Notes: generated by a model not told the origin, from the letters alone. 64,000 bases of DNA from Bacillus sp. FJAT-26390 (GCF_001682865.1 NZ_MAQX01000022.1:434001-498000); one strand, 5' to 3'. Positions 35,845-45,121 are shown, counted from the stretch's first letter. Numbers and translations: made by a program.

Positions 35845-36519
35845 ATGCACAAAAAAGCAGAGCGTCTGAAAAAAGTGACCGCGATCAGGCAGGCGGAGGT
35901 TGCTCCTGAGCTTGCCAGCCGTGTGCCGCCTGGTCAAACGTTGACGGAACGGTTTCCGATTTTGCATGAGGGAGATGTTCCTCTCTATGATATAAACGAG
36001 TGGTCGCTTCGGGTGTTTGGCGAAGTGGACGAGGAGCGCTCATTCAGCTTCGAGGAGCTTCTCGCGCTTCCTCAAACCAAAACCGTGTGCGACATTCACT
36101 GCGTTACGCGCTGGTCGAAGCTCGATACCGAGTGGGAAGGGATTAAGTTCAAGGACCTTTTGCCTCTGCTTGGCGTGAAGCCTGATGCCAAATATGTGAT
36201 GATTCATGCGGACGAGGACTATGACACCAATGTGCCGCTTGAGGATTTGCTGCACGATAACATCTTGCTGGCACATCGTTATGACGGAGAGCCGTTGACC
36301 GATAAGCATGGCTGGCCGATGCGCCTGCTCGTTCCGCATTTGTATTTTTGGAAGAGCGCCAAATGGATTACAGGCATTGAGTTTATGAAAGAGGATCGAG
36401 AAGGCTTCTGGGAGCGCAATGGCTTCCACAACTACGCAGATCCATTCAAAGAGCAGCGGTTCACCAGCGAGGAGAACGCGATGCCTGAGGATGAATGGAT
36501 GAAGAAGGAGTTTGATTAA
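35845..36519 (+). CDS. Sulfite-oxidase-fold molybdopterin oxidoreductase
   Basis: Soluble protein of 224 residues with the molybdopterin-binding fold of sulfite oxidase/YedY. The molybdenum-binding cysteine is in DIHCVTRWSK, and MRLLVPHLYFWKSAKWI is another conserved block. There is no Tat or Sec signal, so it is cytoplasmic, unlike MsrP. CGGAGGT precedes ATG 35845. It lies 28 bp after the nucleoside permease and its end overlaps the region of the next start, so it is probably in the same operon. The substrate is unknown; its place between nucleoside import and phosphorolysis is unusual. Confidence 0.85.
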   Translation: MHKKAERLKKVTAIRQAEVAPELASRVPPGQTLTERFPILHEGDVPLYDINEWSLRVFGEVDEERSFSFEELLALPQTKTVCDIHCVTRWSKLDTEWEGIKFKDLLPLLGVKPDAKYVMIHADEDYDTNVPLEDLLHDNILLAHRYDGEPLTDKHGWPMRLLVPHLYFWKSAKWITGIEFMKEDREGFWERNGFHNYADPFKEQRFTSEENAMPEDEWMKKEFD

Positions 36520-36523
36520 TACG

Positions 36524-37246
36524 ATGTTGCCTATTCTACAAGTAAATCCAGAAGATTTGCCGGATTACGCCATTGTCTGCGGCGACCCGCGCCGTGCGGA
36601 GACGATTTCTAAGAAGCTTGCCAATGTAAAAGAGCTCGCGTTCGCCCGTGAATATCGGACGTTCGTAGGTGAATATGAAGGCGTACAGCTAGCGGTTGTT
36701 AGCCATGGAGTAGGCTCGCCGGGAGCGGCAGTTTGCTTTGAGGAGCTTATTCGCGGCGGCGTGAAGACGCTCATCCGGGTTGGAACAGCCGGTTCCTATT
36801 CGGCAGACCATCCTGCGGGAAGCCTTGTCGTTAGTACGGCGGCTGTACGGGCGGAAGGTCTTACGCATCAGCTTGTGCCTGCCGGCTTCCCTGCTGTAGC
36901 GGACAGCGAGGTTACGGCTGCGCTGTACGAATCAGCGCTTGAGAGCGAAGGCATCGTGAAAAAAGGGATCACCGTAACGCTTGACGTCTTTTTCTCAGGC
37001 GTAGTCGACATCCCGCATCGCGAGTATAAACAAGCTGGTGCGCTGGCTGTTGAGATGGAAATCGCAGCATTGTATGTCGTTGCGTCGCTGCGCGGAGCTC
37101 GTGCAGGCGCGATTTTGGCGCTGGACGGATACGCGGATTCGGATTTGGCGGGCGAGTATGATCCGCATACCGATGTTGTTGCGAAAGCAATCGAGCGGGA
37201 GATTGAAACAGCGCTTCGCGCTGTCGTTAAGCTTGCTTCTGCGTAA
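36524..37246 (+). CDS. Nucleoside phosphorylase (PNP/uridine phosphorylase family)
   Basis: Protein of 240 residues of the NP-I phosphorylase family, which split nucleosides with phosphate into base and (deoxy)ribose-1-phosphate. Seen: YAIVCGDPRRAETI (phosphate site), VVSHGVGSPGA, IRVGTAGSY and AVEMEIAALYVVA, the family block with the ribose-binding EME. The uridine-phosphorylase-like branch is more likely than the hexameric PNP, but the base is not certain. AAGGAG at 36505-36510 serves ATG 36524; TTG 36512 is too close to it. It fits with the nucleoside importer upstream. Confidence 0.85.
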   Translation: MLPILQVNPEDLPDYAIVCGDPRRAETISKKLANVKELAFAREYRTFVGEYEGVQLAVVSHGVGSPGAAVCFEELIRGGVKTLIRVGTAGSYSADHPAGSLVVSTAAVRAEGLTHQLVPAGFPAVADSEVTAALYESALESEGIVKKGITVTLDVFFSGVVDIPHREYKQAGALAVEMEIAALYVVASLRGARAGAILALDGYADSDLAGEYDPHTDVVAKAIEREIETALRAVVKLASA

Positions 37247-37280
37247 CTAAAATGGCTGCTGGCTAGGAGGGGAACATCTC

Positions 37281-38195
37281 GTGAGCGGAACGCTGTTCAA
37301 GCGAGAGTGGTTAGTTGGGGATTTGCATCCGCATGTTTTTGCTTATTATTTTAAACAGTGGGCAGATTACACCATGACCTTTCATACGCATGATGCGATT
37401 GAAATTATGTATGTCATTTCCGGGTCATGCGGCATCGAGATTGAAGCGACCTCGGCTGCCGCAGCATGCGAGATGACGCTTAAGAAAGGCGAGTTTATCA
37501 TTCTTGATGCGAATGTGCCGCATCGCCTTATCGTTGACGAACGCGGACCGTGCCGGATGCTTAACGTTGAATTTGATTTTAGGGAGCGCCCAGCGGCGTT
37601 CCCCTCTATGCGACAGCTTGCTTTGGAGGACGAATTTGTGGCCGAATTGATCACAGAGCCGTCCTCTTATTTGTTATTGCGCGATCCAAGCGAGGTCTAT
37701 CAGGTGCTTAAGAGCCTGGTACTGGAGCTGGACAGCCGCGGCAAAAGCATTAACCTGAAGGCGGAGCTGCTGTTTGCGCAGCTGATCTTGGCCATTGCGC
37801 GCTTGCATGGCGAGTCTGGCGCGCAAGGGATCAATACGGTAGAGCTGTATGTCAAGCAAGCGATTGAATACATGCATCACAACTATGACCGAGACATTCA
37901 GGTGAAGGATATTGCAGCGGCAGTCAGCCTTCATCCCGGCTACTTGCACCGGATATTCCGAGCGCACTATGGCAAGACGTTAACCGGTTATTTAACGGAG
38001 CTGCGGATGGAGAAGGCCAAAATGCTGCTGCGTGAGACGGATGTGGCGATTGCAGATATTTGTGATTATGTGGGCGTAGGGAGCCGGCAATACTTTCATG
38101 CGATGTTCAAAAAATATACGAACCAGACGCCGATTGCTTACCGGAATGCGGTGGATACGCAAATTTTGGATAGCCGGGGATTAACGTTTGAATGA
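37281..38195 (+). CDS. AraC family regulator with cupin sensor
   Basis: Regulator of 304 residues. The N-terminal cupin-like domain (HTHDAIEIMYVISGS, KKGEFIILDANVPH) binds an effector, probably a sugar, and two C-terminal helix-turn-helix motifs follow (about residues 200-295, VSLHPGYLHRIFRAHYGKTLTGYL and AIADICDYVGVGSRQYFHAMFKK). GTG 37281 has AGGAGGGG upstream. The next gene is a GH4 glycosidase in the same direction 129 bp away, the likely target. Confidence 0.9.
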   Translation: MSGTLFKREWLVGDLHPHVFAYYFKQWADYTMTFHTHDAIEIMYVISGSCGIEIEATSAAAACEMTLKKGEFIILDANVPHRLIVDERGPCRMLNVEFDFRERPAAFPSMRQLALEDEFVAELITEPSSYLLLRDPSEVYQVLKSLVLELDSRGKSINLKAELLFAQLILAIARLHGESGAQGINTVELYVKQAIEYMHHNYDRDIQVKDIAAAVSLHPGYLHRIFRAHYGKTLTGYLTELRMEKAKMLLRETDVAIADICDYVGVGSRQYFHAMFKKYTNQTPIAYRNAVDTQILDSRGLTFE

Positions 38196-38242
38196 TAAAA
38201 GTGACGATATCTGACAGCTAAAGAGTGAGTTGGTCACTATTT

Positions 38243-38274
38243 TGATAACGCTTCCGTTTTATCGTTGTTACAAT
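38243..38274 (+). promoter_or_regulatory. cre-like site and -10 upstream of the GH4 gene
   Basis: TGATAACGCTTCCG (38243-38256) differs at two places from the CcpA operator consensus TGNAANCGNTNNCA. TACAAT (38269-38274) is a likely -10. A cre over the -35 region would allow catabolite repression of a glycosidase. Confidence 0.35.
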
Positions 38275-38324
38275 GTAGAGGAGATTAAACGACTCTATTA
38301 AACGATATTCGGAGGCGATTTGGC

Positions 38325-39821
38325 ATGTCTGCTTTTAAAATTACATTTATCGGCGCGGGCTCGATTGGATTCACGCGCGGCCTGCTTCGCGACTTGCTCG
38401 CGGTGAAGGAATTCCACAACATTGAAATTGCTTTTACCGATATTAACGCACATAACCTTGAGATGGTAACTGCGCTTTGCCAGCGCGATATTCAGGAGAA
38501 CGGCTTATCGATCTCGATTCAATCATCAACCGATCGGCGCGAAGCTTTGAAGGATGCGAAGTACGTTATTTGCACCATTCGAGTCGGCGGGCTTGAAGCG
38601 TTCGCAACGGACGTTGATATACCGCTCAAATATGGCGTCGACCAGTGCGTAGGCGATACGCTCAGCGCTGGCGGCATCATGTACGGACAGCGCGGCATTG
38701 CCGAAATGATGAATATTTGCCGCGATATAAGGGAGGTTGCAGCAGCGGATGTGCTCTTGCTCAACTATGCAAATCCGATGGCGATGATGACGTGGGCATG
38801 CAATAAGTACGGCGGCGTGCGGACGATTGGCTTATGCCATGGCGTTCAGGGCGGCCATTGGCAAATTGCAGAGGCGTTTGGCTTAAAGCAGGAGGAAGTT
38901 GATATCATTTGCGCAGGCATCAACCATCAAACCTGGTACATCCAAATTAGGCATAATGGCGAGGATTTAACCGGCAAGCTGCTTGAGGCATTCGAGAAGC
39001 ATCCCGATTTTAGCCGTACGGAGAAGGTGCGCATCGATATGCTGCGCCGCTTCGGCTATTACAGCACGGAATCGAACGGCCATTTGAGCGAGTATGTGCC
39101 TTGGTACCGCAAGCGCCCGGAGGAAATTAACGATTGGATCGATCTAAGCTCATGGATTAATGGAGAAACGGGTGGTTACCTGCGCGTTTGTACAGAGGGG
39201 CGCAATTGGTTCGAGACTGATTTTCCAAACTGGATGAAGGACCCGGCAAATGAGTTCAAAAGCGAGCTGCGCAGCCATGAGCATGGCTCTTACATTATCG
39301 AAGGGCTGGAAACGGGCAGAGTGTATCGCGGACACTTCAACGTGGAAAATAAAGGGGTTATCGCCAATCTGCCAAATGACGCGATTATCGAGGCACCGGG
39401 TTACGTTGATCGCAATGGCGTTTCGATGCCAACGGTTGGCGAGCTGCCGCTTGGCGCCGCAGCCGTCTGCAATGTAAGCATATCGGTGCAGCGCCTAGCC
39501 GTTGAGGCAGCGATTCATGGCGACGACAAGCTTTTGCGGCAGGCATTTATGATGGACCCGCTAGTTGGCGCCGTTTGCAATCCGAATGAAATATGGCAGA
39601 TGGTAGATGAAATGCTCGTGGCGCAGGAGCAGTGGCTGCCGCAATATACGGAATCAATCGCCGCAGCCAAGAAGCGCCTGACGGAAGGCCCGCTGATTCC
39701 TACACGCGATTATGAAGGAGCAGCCCGTCTCAAGGTGAAGACGGTTGAGGAAATGCAGCAGGACCGGGATGCCGCGAATAAAAATGCAGGCGAATCGGAT
39801 AAAGGGAAGGAACGCGTCTAA
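38325..39821 (+). CDS. Glycoside hydrolase family 4 enzyme (alpha-galactosidase/glucuronidase-like)
   Basis: NAD- and metal-dependent glycosidase of 498 residues. NAD site FIGAGSIGFTRGL near the N-terminus, CTIRVGG, the conserved YANPMAMMTWA, and the metal ligands in GLCHGVQ (Cys) and GINHQTW (His). GH4 enzymes hydrolyse by oxidation at C3 and elimination. The MelA/alpha-galactosidase-like branch is more probable than the 6-phospho group because the enzyme is not near a PTS. The tail after residue 470 is charged and non-conserved. CGGAGGCG precedes the ATG. The AraC regulator upstream probably controls it. Confidence 0.88.
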   Translation: MSAFKITFIGAGSIGFTRGLLRDLLAVKEFHNIEIAFTDINAHNLEMVTALCQRDIQENGLSISIQSSTDRREALKDAKYVICTIRVGGLEAFATDVDIPLKYGVDQCVGDTLSAGGIMYGQRGIAEMMNICRDIREVAAADVLLLNYANPMAMMTWACNKYGGVRTIGLCHGVQGGHWQIAEAFGLKQEEVDIICAGINHQTWYIQIRHNGEDLTGKLLEAFEKHPDFSRTEKVRIDMLRRFGYYSTESNGHLSEYVPWYRKRPEEINDWIDLSSWINGETGGYLRVCTEGRNWFETDFPNWMKDPANEFKSELRSHEHGSYIIEGLETGRVYRGHFNVENKGVIANLPNDAIIEAPGYVDRNGVSMPTVGELPLGAAAVCNVSISVQRLAVEAAIHGDDKLLRQAFMMDPLVGAVCNPNEIWQMVDEMLVAQEQWLPQYTESIAAAKKRLTEGPLIPTRDYEGAARLKVKTVEEMQQDRDAANKNAGESDKGKERV

Positions 39822-40432
39822 CGAGGGGCATATTTGAGCTCGATGGGCTCGAGAATCGCCCCAGACGGACTCCAAGCCGGAGGGCCGAACTTTTTGAGAT
39901 AACCCAGCGTATTCATATAGTCTTCAACGGATTGTTCGTCATTCATTTTTTTGAAAATTTCCCAGCAGGCGATAACGTCGTTGAGCGCGCGATGGCCGCC
40001 AATTAGTGGGATGCCGTAACGATCGGACATGTCTTTGAGCGTATGCGGATAGACATGTCTGGCGCGGCTGATCGTCAGCGTATCGATAAAGCTGTTCGTA
40101 AAGGATCTGCCGGCGATTCTTAGCAAGGAATGGTGCAGGAAGCCAAGATCGAAAGCAGCGTTGTGAGCGATCAATACGTTGTCGCCGAGCATGCGGTTTA
40201 AAATCCGGAATGCGGTATCCTCGTCCATGCCGGTAGCGGTCATCTCATCGGTAATGCCGGTCAGCTCCGTTATTTTTGCCGAAAGCTTGCCATCATAACG
40301 GACGAGCGTGCTGAATTCGCTGGCGATTTCACCATTGACGCAGCGAATCGCCGCCATTTCAATAACCCGATCCTTCTTCGGATCAAGTCCGCTCGTTTCA
40401 AAATCGATGACGGTATAAGAATGATTAGTCAT
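39818..40432 (-). CDS. DnaQ-like 3'-5' exonuclease (DEDDh)
   Basis: Exonuclease of 204 residues. Catalytic motifs: DFETSGLD (Exo I), HNAAFDLGFL (Exo II) and HRALNDV (Exo III with the histidine), so it is of the DEDDh type, like the epsilon subunit of DNA polymerase III or a separate proofreading/trimming exonuclease. The start is ATG 40432 (minus) with GTGGTGA upstream; an open frame to 40549 reaches into a hairpin. Its stop overlaps the GH4 stop by 4 bases (convergent). The role in the cell is not clear from context. Confidence 0.88.
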   Translation of the reverse strand: MTNHSYTVIDFETSGLDPKKDRVIEMAAIRCVNGEIASEFSTLVRYDGKLSAKITELTGITDEMTATGMDEDTAFRILNRMLGDNVLIAHNAAFDLGFLHHSLLRIAGRSFTNSFIDTLTISRARHVYPHTLKDMSDRYGIPLIGGHRALNDVIACWEIFKKMNDEQSVEDYMNTLGYLKKFGPPAWSPSGAILEPIELKYAPR

Positions 40433-40525
40433 AGTTGGTTCACCACTTTTTCTAGTTATAAGTTGCAATCGCTTCTGAAATAATTCGACAAAAAACATAA
40501 AAAACCTTCTATTGCGAACATGAAA

Positions 40526-40569
40526 CGACCCATTGCCGGAGCTTAGCAAGCCGGCAATGGGTCGTTTTT
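40526..40569. terminator. Strong terminator between exonuclease and microprotein genes
   Basis: CGACCCATTGCCGG (40526-40539) and CCGGCAATGGGTCG (40551-40564) form a perfect 14-bp stem. Five T follow on the plus strand; on the minus strand only TTT follows. It would stop plus-strand transcripts running from the GH4 gene through the exonuclease, and may also end the microprotein transcript. Confidence 0.85.
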
Positions 40570-40593
40570 GCTTTGTTAGATTCTGTTTAGGGG

Positions 40594-40680
40594 TTAGTGG
40601 TTATTGCCGGACGCGTTGCCTTTTTTGTCGGAAGTTTTTGTCGTTGTATTTTTGGTTGCGTGTCCTTGCTGCTTCGCCAT
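40594..40680 (-). CDS. 28-residue microprotein, Lys/Thr/Asn-rich
   Basis: Short minus-strand frame starting MAKQQGHATK with ATG at 40680 and TAA at 40596-40594. The ribosome binding site GAAAGGGGG, seven bases before the ATG, is among the best in the window, and a strong hairpin follows the stop. The peptide is hydrophilic, with five Lys, five Thr and four Asn and no hydrophobic segment, so it is not a membrane or toxin peptide. Its composition recalls small spore proteins of Bacillales, but I recognise no family. It is too short for usual gene finders. Confidence 0.65.
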   Translation of the reverse strand: MAKQQGHATKNTTTKTSDKKGNASGNNH

Positions 40681-40699
40681 ATCGGTTCCCCCTTTCAAC

Positions 40700-41152
40700 G
40701 TAATGGTTGTATTTTGTGATTAGAGGGGAGGTGGTTATTCGCGGTTAGGCAAGAAGGGGTAGGTCATTCGTGGTGAAAAGATAGTTAAAAGGACCGATAG
40801 CAATGTTTGATGATGATTCTACAAGACCATGTTTATCCAGTTTCTTATTAAGAATCATTATAACTTATTATTTTTACTTGTAAACATATACAGAAATAAG
40901 TATTTATATGCGGTTTTGAACATTTAATTTATAAAATTTAACATAAACTTACCCCCAAAGTGTCAAAAAATATCCCTATTCAACAGCGTGATTCACCCTC
41001 ACAATATTCATTGTAGCCATTTTAGAAAGCGCATACATTTTTGTGTTGTCCCCGGGAGGTGATTTGCTCTTCACAGCTTTGTTTTTGTAAGAGGAAGCAG
41101 CCATAAACGATGGAAACGGAACATTTTTAAATTTGAGAGGAGAGATTGATGA
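40700..41152 (+). promoter_or_regulatory. 453-bp AT-rich region upstream of the chitinase, with promoter and cre-like site
   Basis: No gene is visible. A plausible promoter is TTGAAC (40916-40921), 17 bp, TAACAT (40939-40944). AGAAAGCGCATACA (41024-41037) differs at two places from the CcpA consensus and would lie downstream of the start point as a roadblock. The long 5' region could hold further control elements. Confidence 0.35.
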
Positions 41153-43495
41153 ATGAAGAAGAGGATGAAGAAAGCTTCCACGCTTGTGATGCTGGCGGCA
41201 ATGCTCTTGTCAGCGGTTGGTTTATTTGTGCCTGCTGCGTCTACTCAGGCCGCAGCTGCGAATAATTCGTATAAAGTAATCGGGTATTTTCCGGCATGGG
41301 GCGCTTATGGGCGCGGTTATAACGTAACGGATATCGATGCTTCTAAATTGACTCATATCAATTATGCATTTGCGGACATTTGCTGGAATGGCTCTCACGG
41401 AAATCCTGATCCAACAGGCCCTAATCCTGCGACTTGGTCATGCCAAAATGAAGCGGGAGCGATTACTGTTCCGAACGGAACAATAGTACTGGGAGATCCA
41501 TGGATTGACGCCCAAAAGGCTTATGCGGGAGATGCATGGGATAAGCCGCTAAAAGGAAATATTGGCCAGCTCATTAAGCTGAAGCAAGCGAACCCGCATC
41601 TAAGAACGATTATTTCGATCGGCGGCTGGTCATGGTCGAATCGTTTCTCGGATGTTGCCGCAAGCTCCGCTACACGTTCCGTCTTCGCTAAGTCCGCTGT
41701 CGACTTTATTCGCCATTATCAATTTGACGGCGTTGATCTTGACTGGGAGTATCCGGTAAACGGAGGTTTGGCCGGCAATAGCGCAAGGCCGGAAGATAAG
41801 CATAACTATACGCTGCTCCTGCAGGAGGTACGCAAGGAGCTGGATGCGGCTGAAATCGTAGACGGCAAGACGTATGAGCTTACGATCGCTTCGGGCGCAT
41901 CGCCTTCGTACGTAAACAATACGGAGCTGGCACAAATTGCGGCTACGGTTGATTGGATCAACATCATGACTTATGATTTCAACGGCGGTTGGAGCACAAA
42001 GAGCGCGCATAACGCACCGTTATATACCGATTCCGCAGCTGTGCAAGCAGGCATACCGAACGCGGACACTTTTAATGTTGCAAAAGGTGTGCAAGGCCAT
42101 CTTGATGCGGGCGTCCCAGCCAATAAGCTCGTGCTAGGCGTTCCGTTCTACGGACGCGGCTGGAGCGGCTGCGCAGCTGGACCTAACGGAGACGGGCAAT
42201 ATCAAACTTGCGCAAGCACGCCACCTGCGGGAACATGGGAAGCCGGCGTATTCGACTACGGCGATTTGGCTGCCAAATATATTAACAAAAACGGATTTGT
42301 TCGTTATTGGAACGATGTTGCGAAGGTGCCATACTTATACAATGCTGCCTCCAAAGTTTTTATCAGCTATGATGACTATGAATCGTTCGGCTACAAAATC
42401 GATTATTTGAAAACAAAAGGATTAGCTGGCGGCATGTTCTGGGAGCTTTCCTCGGATTGCAGAGTTAGCGGCAACTATAGCTGCAGCGGCAATAAGCTGC
42501 TAGATAAGCTTGCAGGAGATTTAAATAACGGAGGAACGCCTGGCGGCGGAAATCCAACTGATCCTGCGGACACGACAGCTCCTTCCACTCCAGCTAATTT
42601 GACTTCAACCGCAAAGACCTCTTCAAGCGTTACCCTCAGCTGGTCGGCGTCTACAGACAATAAAGGCGTGACCGGTTATCAGGTTTATAACGCTGCAGCA
42701 CTCGCAGCAACCGTGACGGGTACATCTGCAACGATTAGCGGGTTAACTGCTGAAACGGCATATTCGTTTACTGTCAAAGCAAAGGATGCGGCAGGCAATT
42801 TGTCGGCAGCAAGCGCGGCAGTTTCTGTAACGACAGCTGCAGCGCCAACGGGTACATGCCCGGCTGCAGAGTGGGCGTCAGCAACCGCTTATAGCGGCGG
42901 CCAGCAGGTGAAATATAACGGAACCGTATACGAGGCAAAATGGTGGACGCAAGGCGATCGGCCTGATCAATCCGGCGCATGGGGCGTTTGGAAAGTAATC
43001 GGGCCTTGCGGCAGCGGCGGTGGCGGAACGACCACGCCTGTGCCCGTTGATACGGCAGCGCCAAGCACGCCTGCTGGATTAACCGTGGCGGGACAAACGA
43101 CTTCGAGCGTATCGTTAAGCTGGAGCGCGTCTTCAGATAATACCGGGGTGACGGGTTATGAAGTATTTAATGGATCGACGCTAATCGCGCAATCTGCAAC
43201 AGCATCTATTGTAGTTAGCGGCTTATCGGCAGGAACGACTTATCACTTTACCGTAAAAGCAAAGGATGCAGCCGGCAACCGTTCGGCAGCGAGCTCGCAG
43301 GTTTCGGTAACACTGGCTGCAAGCGGCGGAGGCGGTAACGGCACGGGCGCAGCAGCTTGGAGCGCGGGCGTTTCCTATCATGCCGGAGACTTGGTTAGCT
43401 ATGGCGGCGTGACTTATAAATGCTTGCAGCCCCATTCAGCGATAGTTGGCTGGGAACCAGCAAATGTGCTGGCACTATGGCAAGCGCAGGCCTAG
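41153..43495 (+). CDS. Secreted GH18 chitinase with two FN3 and two chitin-binding domains
   Basis: Extracellular chitinase of 780 residues. A Sec signal peptide ends near residue 35 (TQAAA). The GH18 barrel (about 38-455) has SIGGWSWS and the catalytic FDGVDLDWE (191-199, acid E199), and MTYDFNGGW. Next come a Gly/Pro linker, FN3 domain 1 (about 475-560), a CBM5/12 chitin-binding domain (about 570-620, AEWASATAYSGGQQV), a linker, FN3 domain 2 (about 635-720) and a second, different CBM5/12-like domain (about 733-780). The two FN3 domains share KAKDAAGN and look like an internal duplication. GAGAGGAGAG precedes the ATG. It degrades chitin for carbon and nitrogen. Confidence 0.96.
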   Translation: MKKRMKKASTLVMLAAMLLSAVGLFVPAASTQAAAANNSYKVIGYFPAWGAYGRGYNVTDIDASKLTHINYAFADICWNGSHGNPDPTGPNPATWSCQNEAGAITVPNGTIVLGDPWIDAQKAYAGDAWDKPLKGNIGQLIKLKQANPHLRTIISIGGWSWSNRFSDVAASSATRSVFAKSAVDFIRHYQFDGVDLDWEYPVNGGLAGNSARPEDKHNYTLLLQEVRKELDAAEIVDGKTYELTIASGASPSYVNNTELAQIAATVDWINIMTYDFNGGWSTKSAHNAPLYTDSAAVQAGIPNADTFNVAKGVQGHLDAGVPANKLVLGVPFYGRGWSGCAAGPNGDGQYQTCASTPPAGTWEAGVFDYGDLAAKYINKNGFVRYWNDVAKVPYLYNAASKVFISYDDYESFGYKIDYLKTKGLAGGMFWELSSDCRVSGNYSCSGNKLLDKLAGDLNNGGTPGGGNPTDPADTTAPSTPANLTSTAKTSSSVTLSWSASTDNKGVTGYQVYNAAALAATVTGTSATISGLTAETAYSFTVKAKDAAGNLSAASAAVSVTTAAAPTGTCPAAEWASATAYSGGQQVKYNGTVYEAKWWTQGDRPDQSGAWGVWKVIGPCGSGGGGTTTPVPVDTAAPSTPAGLTVAGQTTSSVSLSWSASSDNTGVTGYEVFNGSTLIAQSATASIVVSGLSAGTTYHFTVKAKDAAGNRSAASSQVSVTLAASGGGGNGTGAAAWSAGVSYHAGDLVSYGGVTYKCLQPHSAIVGWEPANVLALWQAQA

Positions 43496-43583
43496 TTGAT
43501 TCGATTAGAAGCTGGGCAACGGGGAAGGAGATAGTGCTCACTCATGCGTTATAGTAAATAGGAGATTCTCGAATGAAGGACAT

Positions 43584-43629
43584 AAACGCTTCCAAAACCA
43601 CGTTGTCAGTGGGCTTGGAGGCGTTTTTT
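43584..43629 (+). terminator. Terminator of the chitinase gene
   Basis: AAACGCTTCCAA pairs with TTGGAGGCGTTT, with an inner CCAC/GTGG stem, and ends in six T. Confidence 0.85.
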
Positions 43630-43847
43630 GCTAGAATCATTGATGTTTGAGTATTTTCAAGTCGGGTCGGCAAGTCTAATCATGCGAACAAAGGACATAA
43701 TCAGTGAATACGGTTACTTGATTGCCCTATATGGAAGGATAGCGGCTATTTTGAGGGAGAGAGCGCTTTCTTAAGCCGAGGGTAGGGGATTGCCATGTGA
43801 TAAACTAAATAAAAAGAAAGCGTTTTTCAGTTGAGAAGCAACGGGGG
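43630..43847 (+). promoter_or_regulatory. Region upstream of the MFS gene with a weak cre-like dyad
   Basis: GAAAGCGTTTTTC (43816-43828) is an imperfect dyad around CG, like a CcpA site with several mismatches. No clear promoter hexamers or gene were found in this stretch. Confidence 0.25.
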
Positions 43848-43856
43848 ATGCAGCAA

Positions 43857-45110
43857 ATGCAGACGGAGACCAGATTTTGGACTAGATTGAATCTATTCAA
43901 AGGTACGCAGATTCCGCCAGAAAGCAGGCTCGGAAAGGACGCTGTAACTGCTTTAATTATTCATTGCTGTTTTCAGTTCGGTGCATCGATGTCTGGTTTA
44001 TTTCTCAATTTATACTTATGGCGGCTGACACAGGATTTAACGGTAAACGGGATTTATAACATCGTTGTGTTCATCCTGACACCGCCCGCCTTTGCGCTTG
44101 GAGGCTGGATTGCAAAACGAAGCGACCGAATGGTGACGTACCGGCTGGGCATCGTCATGATCGCCATTTTTTATTTGATGGTCGTTATTGCACAGGAGCA
44201 TGTCGCACAATATTACATATGGTTTGCCATTTTTAACGGCGTTGCCGCCGGGCTATATTGGACCGGATACTTAGTCATACAATATGATGTTTCGACGGAA
44301 GCGAACCGGATTCGGTTTCTTGCGATCAATATGATTTTTTTTAATGCATCGGGGCTTGCCGGGCCTGCGCTTGCAGGCTACATCATCCAGCGAAGCGAAG
44401 GGCTGCAGGGCTATGTTATTATTTTCACGCTCGCATTTATTATGTTCCTTATCGCTGCGTTCGTCAGCTTCCGCATTCCGATGGTAAAGTCCCATCATAA
44501 AGCTTATTATTTAAAGTTTATGGGACTTGTAATGAACAAAAATAGGCGCTGGTTAAAAGCATTGTACAGCTTTTTTGTGCTCGGCTTATTCCAAGGCATT
44601 ATGCTGTTTCTGCCCAATATCATGCTGTATCAAACGGTAGGGCGCGAGGACTGGGTAGGCTATATGGGTGTTTTCTTCTCATCGCTGACCGTGGCAACCG
44701 GTTATGTCATTTCCAGAAAAGCGCAGAAGGAGCAAGTGCGCAAATACGTTCTGCTGTCTACGACCGGTGTTGCGATTGGCTCCGCGCTGCTGCTCTTCCA
44801 GGTTGCTTTTTGGTCCGTCGCCGTATTTATGATTTTATTCTCGATCTGTAATCCGCTTGCAGTCAATACGCTTACGTCTTATTACTACCGTCTCATCGGG
44901 ACGCTTCCGCTCAAAGGGCAGCTGCGCGTTGAATCCGTTGTGATGAGGGAGCTGTTCTTGAATGTAGGGAGGGTAATCTCAATAAGCGTCCTTATATTGC
45001 TAGCTTCGGATTTGGCTTCCATATGGATGCCGGTCGTGCTGTTTACAACAGCAGTGCTTCAATACATTTCGGTCATGTTGATTAAAGAAAAGCAGCATGC
45101 CGAGCCGTAA
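43857..45110 (+). CDS. MFS transporter
   Basis: Membrane transporter of 417 residues with about twelve hydrophobic helices. [17 protein letters not shown] between helices 2 and 3 resembles the MFS cytoplasmic loop. The N-terminus is soluble for about 25 residues. GGGGG at 43843-43847 fits ATG 43857; the ATG at 43848 touches it and is less likely. The substrate is not evident, and there are no enzyme neighbours in the same direction except the sulfur cluster after a terminator. It could be an efflux or uptake protein. Confidence 0.83.
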   Translation: MQTETRFWTRLNLFKGTQIPPESRLGKDAVTALIIHCCFQFGASMSGLFLNLYLWRLTQDLTVNGIYNIVVFILTPPAFALGGWIAKRSDRMVTYRLGIVMIAIFYLMVVIAQEHVAQYYIWFAIFNGVAAGLYWTGYLVIQYDVSTEANRIRFLAINMIFFNASGLAGPALAGYIIQRSEGLQGYVIIFTLAFIMFLIAAFVSFRIPMVKSHHKAYYLKFMGLVMNKNRRWLKALYSFFVLGLFQGIMLFLPNIMLYQTVGREDWVGYMGVFFSSLTVATGYVISRKAQKEQVRKYVLLSTTGVAIGSALLLFQVAFWSVAVFMILFSICNPLAVNTLTSYYYRLIGTLPLKGQLRVESVVMRELFLNVGRVISISVLILLASDLASIWMPVVLFTTAVLQYISVMLIKEKQHAEP

Positions 45111-45121
45111 TCATGACGAGC

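Noticed and set aside
36512-36523. TTG 36512 as start of the phosphorylase
   Set aside because: It begins one base after the AAGGAG, too close for initiation. ATG 36524 leaves a workable distance.
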